Origin: Alentia gelatinosa
Lineage: Eukaryota > Annelida > Polychaeta > Phyllodocida > Polynoidae
DNA: 64,000 nt
Direction: 5' to 3'
Assembly: GCA_950022655.1 (NCBI GenBank)
Contig: OX465592.1
Span: forward strand, 1,168,234 to 1,232,233
This document shows, piece after piece, positions 37,286 to 49,730 of this stretch (positions within the stretch are counted from its first letter, which is position 1; the number at the start of each line of letters is the position of its first letter). Below the pieces are notes generated by a model. It saw nothing but the letters and a program-made list of their open reading frames with translations. It was not told the DNA's origin and did not search any database. Made by a program: the position numbers and the translations under genes.

Positions 37286-39151
37286 CTGTTGCCTGATGTA
37301 TTTTGGACTTGGGAGCTGTTACTGCCTCAGTAAGTGCCTCAGTTGTAGCAGGCATAGTTTGGCCTTCAGTACCTTTAGGTGTGATCATTTGAAGTGTAGT
37401 TTCATCAGTAGCAGCAGTAGCAGTCAACAGGCTTGTAGGAGTGACAGTTGACATCAGTGTCTCTGTAACTTCAGTAGTCTTTTCTGTGCCTGATGTTTTC
37501 ACGGGTATTGTGACCTCTGTAACTGATTGCTTAGCTGTAACTGTTGCGGTTCCTTCAGTGGTTATGGTAGATGGGGAAACTTCAGTAACTGCAATGGTTG
37601 AAGGCTGTGTTGCAAGCTCGGCTGCAGTCACTTCAGTGGTTGTTGGAAGTGCAGTTGTGTTATCCAATGCTGTTCTAGCAGTCTGTCCCTCAGTATGGGC
37701 AGCAGTGGTGGACATGAGACCTTTTACTTGTGTGGTTGCTGGTACAGCAGTAGTCTGAGATGTAAGAGGGCCTTTAGGAGTGTTCTCTGTAGTTCTTACA
37801 GACAAAGGTTCCTCAGTTATCACTGTTGTGGCAGTTGTATTTGGCTCTATCATTGTAGGAAGTTCACTGCTTCTGGCGGTAGGCAAGACCTTTGTAGATG
37901 CACTGGTTGCCTCCACTGTGTTGGTTTCAGTTTTAGTAGTTTCTGCTGACTTTGTTACCGTCTCTGTTGGACTAGTCAAAGGAGGAGTGGAGAGTTCTTG
38001 ACTGCTTTCTGAGTTGACAACTGTAACAGGAGCCTCTGTTGTCTGAAGAGTAGTTGAAGCACTGGTAGATTCTGTCTTGCTCAACACTGTTGAAGTAGCT
38101 TCAATGGTTTGGTTTTGATCAGTAGGTTTACCTGTTGTCCGAGCCGTTTGAGATCTCTCAGATGTTATTTTGTTTGTCATAGTTTCAGTGGTTTCAGCTG
38201 TGGTGGTGATGGTGGGACCTGTACTAGTGGTGCTACTAGTTATGCTTATTGAAGGTGACTTCTCTGATGTCACTGCCTTTGTAGTGGTCTCACTTGTCAA
38301 GCCACTTGCAGGGACAGTACTTGTTTCCTTGGAGGATATGTTAATGGTAGTTGTCTCAAGCATCCCAACATCTGTAGGTGCACTGGTGGTTGCCTGAGTT
38401 TCATCAGGGCCTGTAGACCCCTGGAAGTTCGGAGTAGTTGATGTCTCTGTCCTCATTGATTTTGTCCCACTTTCAGTTGTCATTCCACTTGAAGGTTCTT
38501 CTGTTCTGGAGCCTGTCATCATCAATGTAGGTTCCATAGTTGCCTCCACTGTGGTAGGTAGAGTTTCTTTGATTTGGGTAGTCATTGTTATTGCTTGTGT
38601 TTGACTAGTAGGAATGTTTGTAGGCAGTTTGGTTGAACCTTCTGTGCTTGTGAATGTGACAGCAGCTTCTGTTGCTTGGAGCGTTGATTGCTCACTGGTA
38701 GTTTTCTCTCTCCTCAGGACAGTGCTGGATTGGGAGCCAGTAGTTGGACTCTGGGTCATTGTTGCACTTGTAGGTTCTTCAGTTGGTACAGAAGTTGTCA
38801 GCACTGCTGTGGTTTCTACAGATTCTACAGTTGGTATTGATATATTTGCTTTACCAGTATTACCACTTGTGGATCCCACTGTTGTTTGGTCTGCAGCAAC
38901 AGTTCTTGTAAGAGTCTCATTTGTCATTGGAGATGCAACAGAAGTCTGTGATGCCAATGGTCTTGTAGGAGACTCTGTTTCAGTCACTGTTGTGGGAGGA
39001 TGACTGGTCAAATCTGTTGCAGTCATTGTTGTATATGACTGAGTAGTTGGTGCTTTGGTTTTTCTCTCTATAGTGCCTGTTTTCGTCTGGGCCTCAGTTG
39101 TCAAGGCTGTCATGGGATGAGTCTCTGTCACAGTAGTAGTTACATCTCCTC
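37286..39151 (-). CDS. Mucin-like large exon 13
   Basis: Full length. Private GPDETQATT (Glu to Asp, plus TTTCATCAGG near 38400). Also VPASG, STPPLT, KGLMS and LQMITP, with KSMRTE retained. Like exons 10 and 21 it lies directly upstream of a retroelement intron, and all three share STPPLT, KGLMS and VPASG. Confidence 0.87.
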
Positions 39152-39416
39152 CTGGTATGAAAAGGAGGAGAGCATGTTTCTTGTGTTATCAGTTATACAT
39201 ATGTATAGACTTTGTTACTAATGGAAAATGCAGGTGGCTAAGTCTAGCTTTCAAAGCCACTTGTACTTTATCACAACAACAAACCACAGTATAAAGTAGA
39301 GATATTTCTGTATTTGATGCATGAATTGGCAGTGAGGGGTGGGAGACAAAGGTCTGGAATAGATATTAAGACAACAGAAGGATGCTAACAAAGGACTAGA
39401 GTATATGCAAACTTAC

Positions 39417-39464
39417 CAGTAGCAGGTGCAGCTGTTGAGGCAGGTGATGTTACTGCCTCAGTGC
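39417..39464 (-). CDS. Small 48-bp exon 13
   Basis: Joins large exon 14 to large exon 13; standard exon. The introns carry private GATGCATGAATT (plus, near 39317) and ACCACAAAAAG. Confidence 0.82.
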
Positions 39465-39774
39465 CTGGAAAAGTACAAACATTGATTGGTGAGTGGTTTA
39501 GAAATATTCAGAACTTTGTATCTTAAGGGTGATCCTTTGATAAGACAGAACATACTACATAGTACAATGTGACTTACAAGGTACCACATGTCTGAGAAAA
39601 TGGGAATTGTTATGACATCAAAAGTGGTGTTTTTTAAATGACAGGGTGAAACCACAAAAAGTGGAGATGTGCAAATGTGAATATGTCTGCATGAGTTTCA
39701 GGAGATCAGTCTTTGTTGGTTCAGTTTCTAGTAAGAGTTTGAAGTCATAATGAATTAATAGCTTTAGTCAGTAC

Positions 39775-41640
39775 CTGTTGCCTGATGTATTTTGGACTTG
39801 GGAGTTGTTACTGCCTCAGTAAGTGCCTCAGTTGTAGCAGGCATAGTTTGGCCTTCAGTACCTTTAGGTGTGGTCATTTGAAGTGTGGTTTCATCAGTAG
39901 CAGCAGTCGCAGTCAACAGGCTTGTAGGAGTGACAGTTGACATCAGTGTCTCTGTAACTTCAGTAGTCTTTTCTGTGCCCGATGTTTTCATGGGTATTGT
40001 GACCTCTGTAACTGATTGCTTAGCTGTAACTGTTACGGTTCCTTCAGTGGTTATGGTAGATGGGGAAACTTCAGTAACTGCAATGGTTGAAGGCTGTGTT
40101 GCAAGCTCGGCTGCAGTAACTTCAGTGGTTGTTGGAAGTGCAGTTGTGTTATCCAATGCTGTTCTAGCAGTCTGTCCCTCAGTATGGGCAGCAGTGGTGG
40201 ACACGAGACCTTTTACTTGTGTGGTTGCTGGTACAGCAGTAGTCTGAGATGTAAGAGGGCCTTTAGGAGTGTTCTCTGTAGTTCTTACAGACAAAGGTTC
40301 CTCAGTTATCACTGTTGTGGCAGTTGTATTTGGCTCTATCATTGTAGGAAGTTCACTGCTCCTGGCAGTAGGCAAGACCTTTGTAGATGCACTGGTTGCC
40401 TCCACTGTGTTGGTTTCAGTTTTAGTAGTTTCTGCTGACTTTGTTACCGTCTCTGTTGGACTAGTCAAAGGATGAGTGGAGAGTTCTTGACTGCTTTCTG
40501 AGTTGACAACTGTAACAGGAGCCTCTGTTGTCTGAAGAGTAGTTGAAGCACTGGTAGATTCTGTCTTGCTCAAGACTGTTGAAGTAGCTTCAATGGTTTG
40601 GTTTTGATCAGTAGGTTTACCTGTTGTCCGAGCCGTTTGAGATCTCTCAGATGTTATTTTGTTTGTCATAGTTTCAGTGGTTTCAGCTGTGGTGGTGATG
40701 GTGGGACCTGTACTAGTGGTGCTACTAGTTATGCTTATTGAAGGTGACTTCTCTGATGTCACTGCCTTTGTAGTGGTCTCACTTGTCAAGCCTGTTGCAG
40801 GGACAGTACTTGTTTCCTTGGAGGATATGTTAATGGTAGTTGTCTCAAGCATCCCAACATCTGTAGGTGCACTGGTGGTTGTCTGAGTTTCCTCAGGGCC
40901 TGTAGACCCCTGGAAGTTCGGAGTAGTTGATGTCTCTGTCCTCATTGATTTTGTCCCACTTTCAGTTGTCATTCCACTTGAAGGTTCTTCTGTTCTGGAG
41001 CCTGTCATCATCAATGTAGGTTCCATAGTTGCCTCTACTGTGGTAGGTAGAGTTTCTTTGATTTGGGTAGTCATTGTTATTGCTTGTGTTTGACTAGTAG
41101 GAATGTTTGTAGGCAGTTTGGTTGAACCTTCTGTGCTTGTGAATGTGACAGCAGCTTCTGTTGCTTGGAGCGTTGATTGCTCACTGGTAGTTTTCTCTCT
41201 CCTCAGGACAGTGCTGGATTGGGAGCCAGTAGTTGGACTCTGGGTCATTGTTGCACTTGTAGGTTCTTCAGTTGGTACAGAAGTTGTCAGCACTGCTGTG
41301 GTTTCTACAGATTCTACAGTTGGTATTGATATATTTGCTTTACCAGTATTACCACTTGTGGATCCCACTGTTGTTTGGTCTGCAGCAACAGTTCTTGTAA
41401 GAGTCTCATTTGCCATTGGAGATGCAACAGAAGTCTGTGATGCCAATGGTCTTGTAGGAGACTCTGTTTCAGTCACTGTTGTGGGAGGATGACTGGTCAA
41501 ATCTGTAGCAGTCATTGTTGTATATGACTGAGTAGTTGGTGCTTTGGTTTTTCTCTCTATAGTGCCTGTTTTCGTCTGGGCCTCAGTTGTCAAGGCTGTC
41601 ATGGGATGAGTCTCTGTCACAGTAGTAGTTACATCTCCTC
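39775..41640 (-). CDS. Mucin-like large exon 14
   Basis: Full length. Markers: PMANETL, ETQTTTSAP, TEGTVTVTAK, IPMKTSG (Val to Met, shared only with exon 15) and AVTTPKSK. It looks like a mosaic: the 5' half resembles exon 7 (PMANETL), the 3' half resembles exons 8 and 19 (TVTVTAK, TTPKSK). Silent GTC Val marker near 40570. Confidence 0.87.
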
Positions 41641-41905
41641 CTGGTATGAAAAGGAGGAGAGCATGTTTCTTGTGTTATCAGTTATACATATGTATAGACT
41701 TTGTTACTAATGGAAAATGCAGGTGGCTAAGTCTAGCTTTCAAAGCCACTTGTACTTTATCACAACAACAAACCACAGTATAAAGTAGAGATATTTCTGT
41801 ATTTGATGGTTGAATTGGCAGTGAGGGGTGGGAGACAAAGATCTGGAATAGATATCAAGACAGCAGAAGGATACTAACAAAGGACTAGAGTATATGCAAA
41901 CTTAC

Positions 41906-41953
41906 CAGTAGCAGGTGCAGCTGTTGAGGCAGGTGATGTTACTGCCTCAGTGC
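41906..41953 (-). CDS. Small 48-bp exon 14
   Basis: Joins large exon 15 to large exon 14. The flanking intron A has ATATCAAGACAGCAG and GATGGTTGAATT (plus), the first shared with small exons 7 and 18, the second with small exon 18. Confidence 0.82.
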
Positions 41954-42263
41954 CTGGAAAAGTACAAACATTGATTGGTGAGTGGTTTAGAAATATTCAG
42001 AACTTTGTATCTTAAGGGTGATCCTTTGATAAGACACAACATACTACATAGTACAATGTGACTTACAAAGTACCACATGTCTGAGAAAATGGGAATTGTT
42101 ATGACATCAAAAGTGGTGTTTTTTAAATGACAGGGTGAAACCACGAAAAGTGGAGATGTGCAAATGTGAATATGTCTGCATGAGTTTCAGGAGATCAGTC
42201 TTTGTTGGTTCAGTTTCTAGTAAGAGTTTGAAGTCATAATGAATTAATAGCTTTAGTCAGTAC

Positions 42264-44129
42264 CTGTTGCCTGATGTATTTTGGACTTGGGAGTTGTTAC
42301 TGCCTCAGTAAGTGCCTCAGTTGTAGCAGGCATAGTTTGGCCTTCAGTACCTTTAGGTGTGGTCATTTGAAGTGTAGTTTCATCAGTAGCAGCAGTCGCA
42401 GTCAACAGGCTTGTAGGAGTGACAGTTGACATCAGTGTCTCTGTAACTTCAGTAGTCTTTTCTGTGCCTGATGTTTTCATGGGTATTGTGACCTCTGTAA
42501 CTGATTGCTTAGCTGTAACTGTTACGGTTCCTTCAGTGGTTATGGTAGATGGGGAAACTTCAGTAACTGCAATGGTTGAAGGCTGTGTTGCAAGCTCGGC
42601 TGCAGTAACTTCAGTGGTTGTTGGAAGTGCAGTTGTGTTATCCAATGCTGTTCTAGCAGTCTGTCCCTCAGTATGGGCAGCAGTGGTGGACACGAGACCT
42701 TTTACTTGTGTGGTTGCTGGTACAGCAGTAGTCTGAGATGTAAGAGGGCCTTTAGGAGTGTTCTCTGTAGTTCTTACAGACAAAGGTTCCTCCGTTATCA
42801 CTGTTGTGGCAGTTGTATTTGGCTCTATCATTGTAGAAAGTTCACTGCTTCTGGCGGTAGGCAAGACCTTTGTAGATGCACTGGTTGCCTCCACTGTGTT
42901 GGTTTCAGTTTTAGTAGTTTCTGCTGATTTTGTTACCGTCTCTGTTGGACTAGTCAAAGGAGGAGTGGAGAGTTCTTGACTGCTTTCTGAGTTGACAACT
43001 GTAACAGGAGCCTCTGTTGTCTGAAGAGTAGTTGAAGCACTGGTAGATTCTGTCTTGCTCAACACTGTTGAAGTAGCTTCAATGGTTTGGTTTTGATCAG
43101 TAGGTTTGCCTGTTGTCCGAGCCGTTTGAGATCTCTCAGATGTTATTTTGTTTGTCATAGTTTCAGTGGTTTCAGCTGTGGTGGTGATGGTGGGACCTGT
43201 ACTAGTGGTGCTACTAGTTATGCTTATTGAAGGTGACTTCTCTGATGTCACTGCCTTTGTAGTGGTCTCACTTGTCAAGCCTGTTGCAGGGACAGTACTT
43301 GTTTCCTTGGAGGATATGTTAATGGTAGTTGTCTCAAGCATCCCAACATCTGTAGGTGCACTGGTGGTTGCCTGAGTTTCCTCAGGGCCTGTAGACCCCT
43401 GGAAGTTGGGAGTAGTTGATGTCTCTGTCCTCATTGATTTTGTCCCACTTTCAGTTGTCATTCCACTTGAAGGTTCTTCTGTTCTGGAGCCTGTCATCAT
43501 CAATGTAGGTTCCATAGTTGCCTCCACTGTGGTAGGTAGAGTTTCTTTGATTTGGGTAGTCATTGTTATTGCTTGTGTTTGACTAGTAGGAATGTTTGTA
43601 GGCAGTTTGGTTGAACCTTCTGTGCTTGTGAATGTGACAGCAGCTTCTGTTGCTTGGAGCGTTGATTGCTCACTGGTAGTTTTCTCTCTCCTCAGGACAG
43701 TGCTGGATTGGGAGCCAGTAGTTGGACTCTGGGTCATTGTTGCACTTGTAGGTTCTTCAGTTGGTACAGAAGTTGTCAGCACTGCTGTGGTTTCTACAGA
43801 TTCTACAGTTGGTATTGATATATTTGCTTTACCAGTATTACCACTTGTGGATCCCACTGTTGTTTGGTCTGCAGCAACAGTTCTTGTAAGAGTCTCATTT
43901 GTCATTGGAGATGCAACAGAAGTCTGTGATGCCAATGGTCTTGTAGGAGACTCTGTTTCAGTCACTGTTGTGGGAGGATGACTGGTCAAATCTGTAGCAG
44001 TCATTGTTGTATATGACTGAGTAGTTGGTGCTTTGGTTTTTCTCTCTATAGTGCCTGTTTTCGTCTGGGCCTCAGTTGTCAAGGCTGTCATGGGATGAGT
44101 CTCTGTCACAGTAGTAGTTACATCTCCTC
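42264..44129 (-). CDS. Mucin-like large exon 15
   Basis: Full length. Markers: STPPLT, SSELSTMIEP, TEGTVTVTAK, IPMKTSG and AVTTPKSK, but ETQATT and VPATG, unlike exons 8 and 19. The silent CCC Pro codon near 43408 is shared with partial exon 1. Confidence 0.87.
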
Positions 44130-44394
44130 CTGGTATGAAAAGGAGGAGAGCATGTTTCTTGTGTTATCAGTTATACATATGTATAGACTTTGTTACTAAT
44201 GGAAAATGCAGGTGGCTAAGTCTAGCTTTCAAAGCCACTTGTACTTTATCACAACAACAAACCACAGTATAAAGTAGAGATATTTCTGTATTTGATGCTT
44301 GAATTGGCAGTGAGGGGTGGGAGACAAAGATCTGGAATAGATATTAAGACAACAGAAGGATACTAACAAAGGACTAGAGTATATGCAAACTTAC

Positions 44395-44442
44395 CAGTAG
44401 CAGGTGCAGCTGTTGAGGCAGGTGATGTTACTGCCTCAGTGC
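44395..44442 (-). CDS. Small 48-bp exon 15
   Basis: Joins large exon 16 to large exon 15; standard, with the same intron haplotype as the units carrying the retroelement (AGATCTGG, CAACAG, GGATAC, CACAAC, CAAAGTACC) but no insertion. It is a candidate for the empty-site relative of those units. Confidence 0.82.
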
Positions 44443-44752
44443 CTGGAAAAGTACAAACATTGATTGGTGAGTGGTTTAGAAATATTCAGAACTTTGTATC
44501 TTAAGGGTGATCCTTTGATAAGACACAACATACTACATAGTACAATGTGACTTACAAAGTACCACATGTCTGAGAAAATGGGAATTGTTATGACATCAAA
44601 AGTGGTGTTTTTTAAATGACAGGGTGAAACCACGAAAAGTGGAGATGTGCAAATGTGAATATGTCTGCATGAGTTTCAGGAGATCAGTCTTTGTTGGTTC
44701 AGTTTCTAGTAAGAGTTTGAAGTCATAATGAATTAATAGCTTTAGTCAGTAC

Positions 44753-46618
44753 CTGTTGCCTGATGTATTTTGGACTTGGGAGCTGTTACTGCCTCAGTAA
44801 GTGCCTCAGTTGTAGCAGGCATAGTTTGGCCTTCAGTACCTTTAGGTGTGGTCATTTGAAGTGTAGTTTCATCAGTAGCAGCAGTCGCAGTCAACAGGCT
44901 TGTAGGAGTGACAGTTGACATCAGTGTCTCTGTAACTTCAGTAGTCTTTTCTGTGCCTGATGTTTTCACGGGTATTGTGACTTCTGTAACTGATTGCTTA
45001 GCTGTAACTGTTGCGGTTCCTTCAGTGGTTATGGTAGATGGGGAAACTTCAGTAACTGCAATGGTTGAAGGCTGTGTTGCAAGCTCGGCTGCAGTCACTT
45101 CAGTGGTTGTTGGAAGTGCAGTTGTGTTATCCAATGCTGTTCTAGCAGTCTGTCCCTCAGTATGGGCAGCAGTAGTGGACACGAGACCTTTTACTTGTGT
45201 GGTTGCTGGTACAGCAATAGTCTGAGATGTAAGAGGGCCTTTAGGAGTGTTCTCTGTAGTTCTTACAGACAAAGGTTCCTCAGTTATCACTGTTGTGGCA
45301 GTTGTATTTGGCTCTATCATTGTAGGAAGTTCACTGCTTCTGGCGGTAGGCAAGAACATTGTAGATGCACTGGTTGCCTCCACTGTGTTGGTTTCAGTTT
45401 TAGTAGTTTCTGCTGACTTTGTTACCATCTCTGTTGGACTAGTCAAAGGATGAGTGGAGAGTTCTTGACTGCTTTCTGAGTTGACAACTGTAACAGGAGC
45501 CTCTGTTGTCTGAAGAGTAGTTGAAGCACTGGTAGATTCTGTCTTGCTCAACACTGTTGAAGTAGCTTCAATGGTTTGGTTTTGATCAGTAGGTTTGCCT
45601 GTTGTCCGAGCCGTTTGAGATCTCTCAGATGTTATTTTGTTTGTCATAGTTTCAGTGGTTTCAGCTGTGGTGGTGATGGTGGGACCTGTACTAGTGGTGC
45701 TACTAGTTATGCTTATTGAAGGTGACTTCTCTGATGTCACTGCCTTTGTAGTGGTCTCACTTGTCAAGCCACTTGCAGGGACAGTACTTGTTTCCTTGGA
45801 GGATATGTTAATGGTAGTTGTCTCAAGCATCCCAACATCTGTAGGTGCACTGGTGGTTGCCTGAGTTTCCTCAGGGCCTGTAGACCCCTGGAAGTTCGGA
45901 GTAGTTGATGTCTCTGTCCTCATTGATTTTGTCCCACTTTCAGTTGTCATTCCACTTGAAGGTTCTTCTGTTCTGGAGCCTGTCATCATCAATGTAGGTT
46001 CCATAGTTGCCTCCACTGTGGTAGGTAGAGTTTCTTTGATTTGGGTAGTCATTGTTATTGCTTGTGTTTGACTAGTAGGAATGTTTGTAGGCAGTTTGGT
46101 TGAACCTTCTGTGCTTGTGAATGTGACAGCAGCTTCTGTTGCTTGGAGCGTTGATTGCTCACTGGTAGTTTTCTCTCTCCTCAGGACAGTGCTGGATTGG
46201 GAGCCAGTAGTTGGACTCTGGGTCATTGTTGCACTTGTAGGTTCTTCAGTTGGTACAGAAGTTGTCAGCACTGCTGTGGTTTCTACAGATTCTACAGTTG
46301 GTATTGATATATTTGCTTTACCAGTATTACCACTTGTGGATCCCAGTGTTGTTTGGTCTGCAGCAACAGTTCTTTTAAGAGTCTCATTTGTCATTGGAGA
46401 TGCAACAGAAGTCTGTGATGCCAATGGTCTTGTAGGAGACTCTGTTTCAGTCACTGTTGTGGGAGGATGACTGGTCAAATCTGTTGCAGTCATTGTTGTA
46501 TATGACTGAGTAGTTGGTGCTTTGGTTTTTCTCTCTATAGTGCCTGTTTTCGTCTGGGCCTCAGTTGTCAAGGCTGTCATGGGATGAGTCTCTGTCACAG
46601 TAGTAGTTACATCTCCTC
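44753..46618 (-). CDS. Mucin-like large exon 16
   Basis: Full length and the most divergent regular exon: ETLKRTVAADQTTLGSTS (Thr to Lys, Val to Leu), PTEMVTKS (Thr to Met), SASTMFLPTA (Lys-Val to Met-Phe) and SQTIAVPATT (Thr to Ile), plus VPASG. The QTTLGSTS change is shared with exon 17 only. All remain in frame. Confidence 0.87.
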
Positions 46619-46883
46619 CTGGTATGAAAAGGAGGAGAGCATGTTTCTTGTGTTATCAGTTATACATATGTATAGACTTTGTTACTAATGGTAAATGCAG
46701 GTGGCTAAGTCTAGCTTTCAAAGCCACTTGTACTTTATCACAACAACAAACCACAGTATAAAGTAGAGATATTTCTGTATTTGATGCTTGAATTGGCAGT
46801 GAGGGGTGGGAGACAAAGGTCTGGAATAGATATTAAGACATCAGAAGGATGCTAACAAAGGACTAGAGTATATGCAAACTTAC

Positions 46884-46931
46884 CAGTAGCAGGTGCAGCT
46901 GTTGAGGCAGGTGATGTTACTGCCTCAGTGC
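46884..46931 (-). CDS. Small 48-bp exon 16
   Basis: Joins large exon 17 to large exon 16; standard exon. The flanking introns have private changes: GACATCAG near 46838, CAGCTTCTAG near 47190 and GTCAAAATGA near 47212 (plus). Confidence 0.82.
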
Positions 46932-47241
46932 CTGGAAAAGTACAAACATTGATTGGTGAGTGGTTTAGAAATATTCAGAACTTTGTATCTTAAGGGTGAT
47001 CCTTTGATAAGACACAACATACTACATAGTACAATGTGACTTACAAAGTACCACATGTCTGAGAAAATGGGAATTGTTATGACATCAAAAGTGGTGTTTT
47101 TTAAATGACAGGGTGAAACCACGAAAAGTGGAGATGTGCAAATGTGAATATGTCTGCATGAGTTTCAGGAGATCAGTCTTTGTTGGTTCAGCTTCTAGTA
47201 AGAGTTTGAAGTCAAAATGAATTAATAGCTTTAGTCAGTAC

Positions 47242-49107
47242 CTGTTGCCTGATGTATTTTGGACTTGGGAGCTGTTACTGCCTCAGTAAGTGCCTCAGTT
47301 GTAGCAGGCATAGTTTGGCCTTCAGTACCTTTAGGTGTGGTCATTTGAAGTGTAGTTTCATCAGTAGCAGCAGTCGCAGTCAACAGGCTTGTAGGAGTAG
47401 CAGTTGACATCAGTGTCTCTGTAACTTCAGTAGTCTTTTCTGTGCCTGATGTTTTCACGGGTATTGTGACCTCTGTAACTGATTGCTTAGCTGTAACTGT
47501 TGCGGTTCCTTCAGTGGTTATGGTAGATGGGGAAACTTCAGTAACTGCAATGGTTGAAGGCTGTGTTGCAAGCTCGGCTGCAGTCACTTCAGTGGTTGTT
47601 GGAAGTGCAGTTGTGTTATCCAATGCTGTTCTAGCAGTCTGTCCCTCAGTATGGGCAGCAGTGGTGGACATGAGACCTTTTACTTGTGTGGTTGCTGGTA
47701 CAGCAGTAGTCTGAGATGTAAGAGGGCCTTTAGGAGTGTTCTCTGTAGTTCTTACAGACAAAGGTTCCTCAGTTATCACTGTTGTGGCAGTTGTATTTGG
47801 CTCTATCATTGTAGGAAGTTCACTGCTTCTGGCGGTAGGCAAGACCTTTGTAGATGCACTGGTTGCCTCCACTGTGTTGGTTTCAGTTTTAGTAGTTTCT
47901 GCTGACTTTGTTACCGTCTCTGTTGGACTAGTCAAAGGAGGAGTGGAGAGTTCTTGACTGCTTTCTGAGTTGACAACTGTAACAGGAGCCTCTGTTGTCT
48001 GAAGAGTAGTTGAAGCACTGGTAGATTCTGTCTTGCTCAAGACTGTTGAAGTAGCTTCAATGGTTTGGTTTTGATCAGTAGGTTTACCTGTTGTCCGAGC
48101 CGTTTGAGATCTCTCAGATGTTATTTTGTTTGTCATAGTTTCAGTGGTTTCAGCTGTGGTGGTGATGGTGGGACCTGTACTAGTGGTGCTACTAGTTATG
48201 CTTATTGAAGGTGACTTCTCTGATGTCACTGCCTTTGTAGTGGTCTCACTTGCCAAGCCACTTGCAGGGACAGTACTTGTTTCCTTGGAGGATATGTTAA
48301 TGGTAGTTGTCTCAAGCATCCCAACATCTGTAGGTGCACTGGTGGTTGCCTGAGTTTCCTCAGGGCCTGTAGACCCCTGGAAGTTCGGAGTAGTTGATGT
48401 CTCTGTCCTCATTGAATTTGTCCCACTTTCAGTTGTCATTCCACTTGAAGGTTCTTCTGTTCTGGAGCCTGTCATCATCAATGTAGGTTCCATAGTTGCC
48501 TCCACTGTGGTAGGTAGAGTTTCTTTGATTTGGGTAGTCATTGTTATTGCTTGTGTTTGACTAGTAGGAATGTTTGTAGGCAGTTTGGTTGAACCTTCTG
48601 TGCTTGTGAATGTGACAGCAGCTTCTGTTGCTTGGAGCGTTGATTGCTCACTGGTAGTTTTCTCTCTCCTCAGGACAGTGCTGGATTGGGAGCCAGTAGT
48701 TGGACTCTGGGTCATTGTTGCACTTGTAGGTTCTTCAGTTGGTACAGAAGTTGTCAGCACTGCTGTGGTTTCTACAGATTCTACAGTTGGTATTGATATA
48801 TTTGCTTTACCAGTATTACCACTTGTGGATCCCAGTGTTGTTTGGTCTGCAGCAACAGTTCTTGTAAGAGTCTCATTTGTCATTGGAGATGCAACAGAAG
48901 TCTGTGATGCCAATGGTCTTGTAGGAGACTCTGTTTCAGTCACTGTTGTGGGAGGATGACTGGTCAAATCTGTTGCAGTCATTGTTGTATATGACTGAGT
49001 AGTTGGTGCTTTGGTTTTTCTCTCTATAGTGCCTGTTTTCGTCTGGGCCTCAGTTGTCAAGGCTGTCATGGGATGAGTCTCTGTCACAGTAGTAGTTACA
49101 TCTCCTC
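47242..49107 (-). CDS. Mucin-like large exon 17
   Basis: Full length. Markers: QTTLGSTS, NSMRTE, VPASGLASE (Thr to Ala), STPPLT, KGLMS and LMSTATPTS (Val to Ala). It has LQMTTPKG, unlike most NSMRTE exons. Silent GTC Val marker near 48037. Confidence 0.87.
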
Positions 49108-49372
49108 CTGGTATGAAAAGGAGGAGAGCATGTTTCTTGTGTTATCAGTTATACATATGTATAGACTTTGTTACTAATGGAAAATGCAGGTGGCTAAGTC
49201 TAGCTTTCAAAGCCACTTGTACTTTATCACAACAACAAACCACAGTATAAAGTAGAGATATTTCTGTATTTGATGCTTGAATTGGCAGTGAGGGGTGGGA
49301 GACAAAGGTCTGGAATAGATATTAAGACAACAGAAGGATGCTAACAAAGGACTAGAGTATATGCAAACTTAC

Positions 49373-49420
49373 CAGTAGCAGGTGCAGCTGTTGAGGCAGG
49401 TGATGTTACTGCCTCAGTGC
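49373..49420 (-). CDS. Small 48-bp exon 17
   Basis: Joins large exon 18 to large exon 17; standard exon with the AGGTCTGG/GGATGC haplotype. The following intron has TTTATTGGTTCAG near 49668, a private change. Confidence 0.82.
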
Positions 49421-49730
49421 CTGGAAAAGTACAAACATTGATTGGTGAGTGGTTTAGAAATATTCAGAACTTTGTATCTTAAGGGTGATCCTTTGATAAG
49501 ACAGAACATACTACATAGTACAATGTGACTTACAAGGTACCACATGTCTGAGAAAATGGGAATTGTTATGACATCAAAAGTGGTGTTTTTTAAATGACAG
49601 GGTGAAACCACGAAAAGTGGAGATGTGCAAATGTGAATATGTCTGCATGAGTTTCAGGAGATCAGTCTTTATTGGTTCAGTTTCTAGTAAGAGTTTGAAG
49701 TCATAATGAATTAATAGCTTTAGTCAGTAC

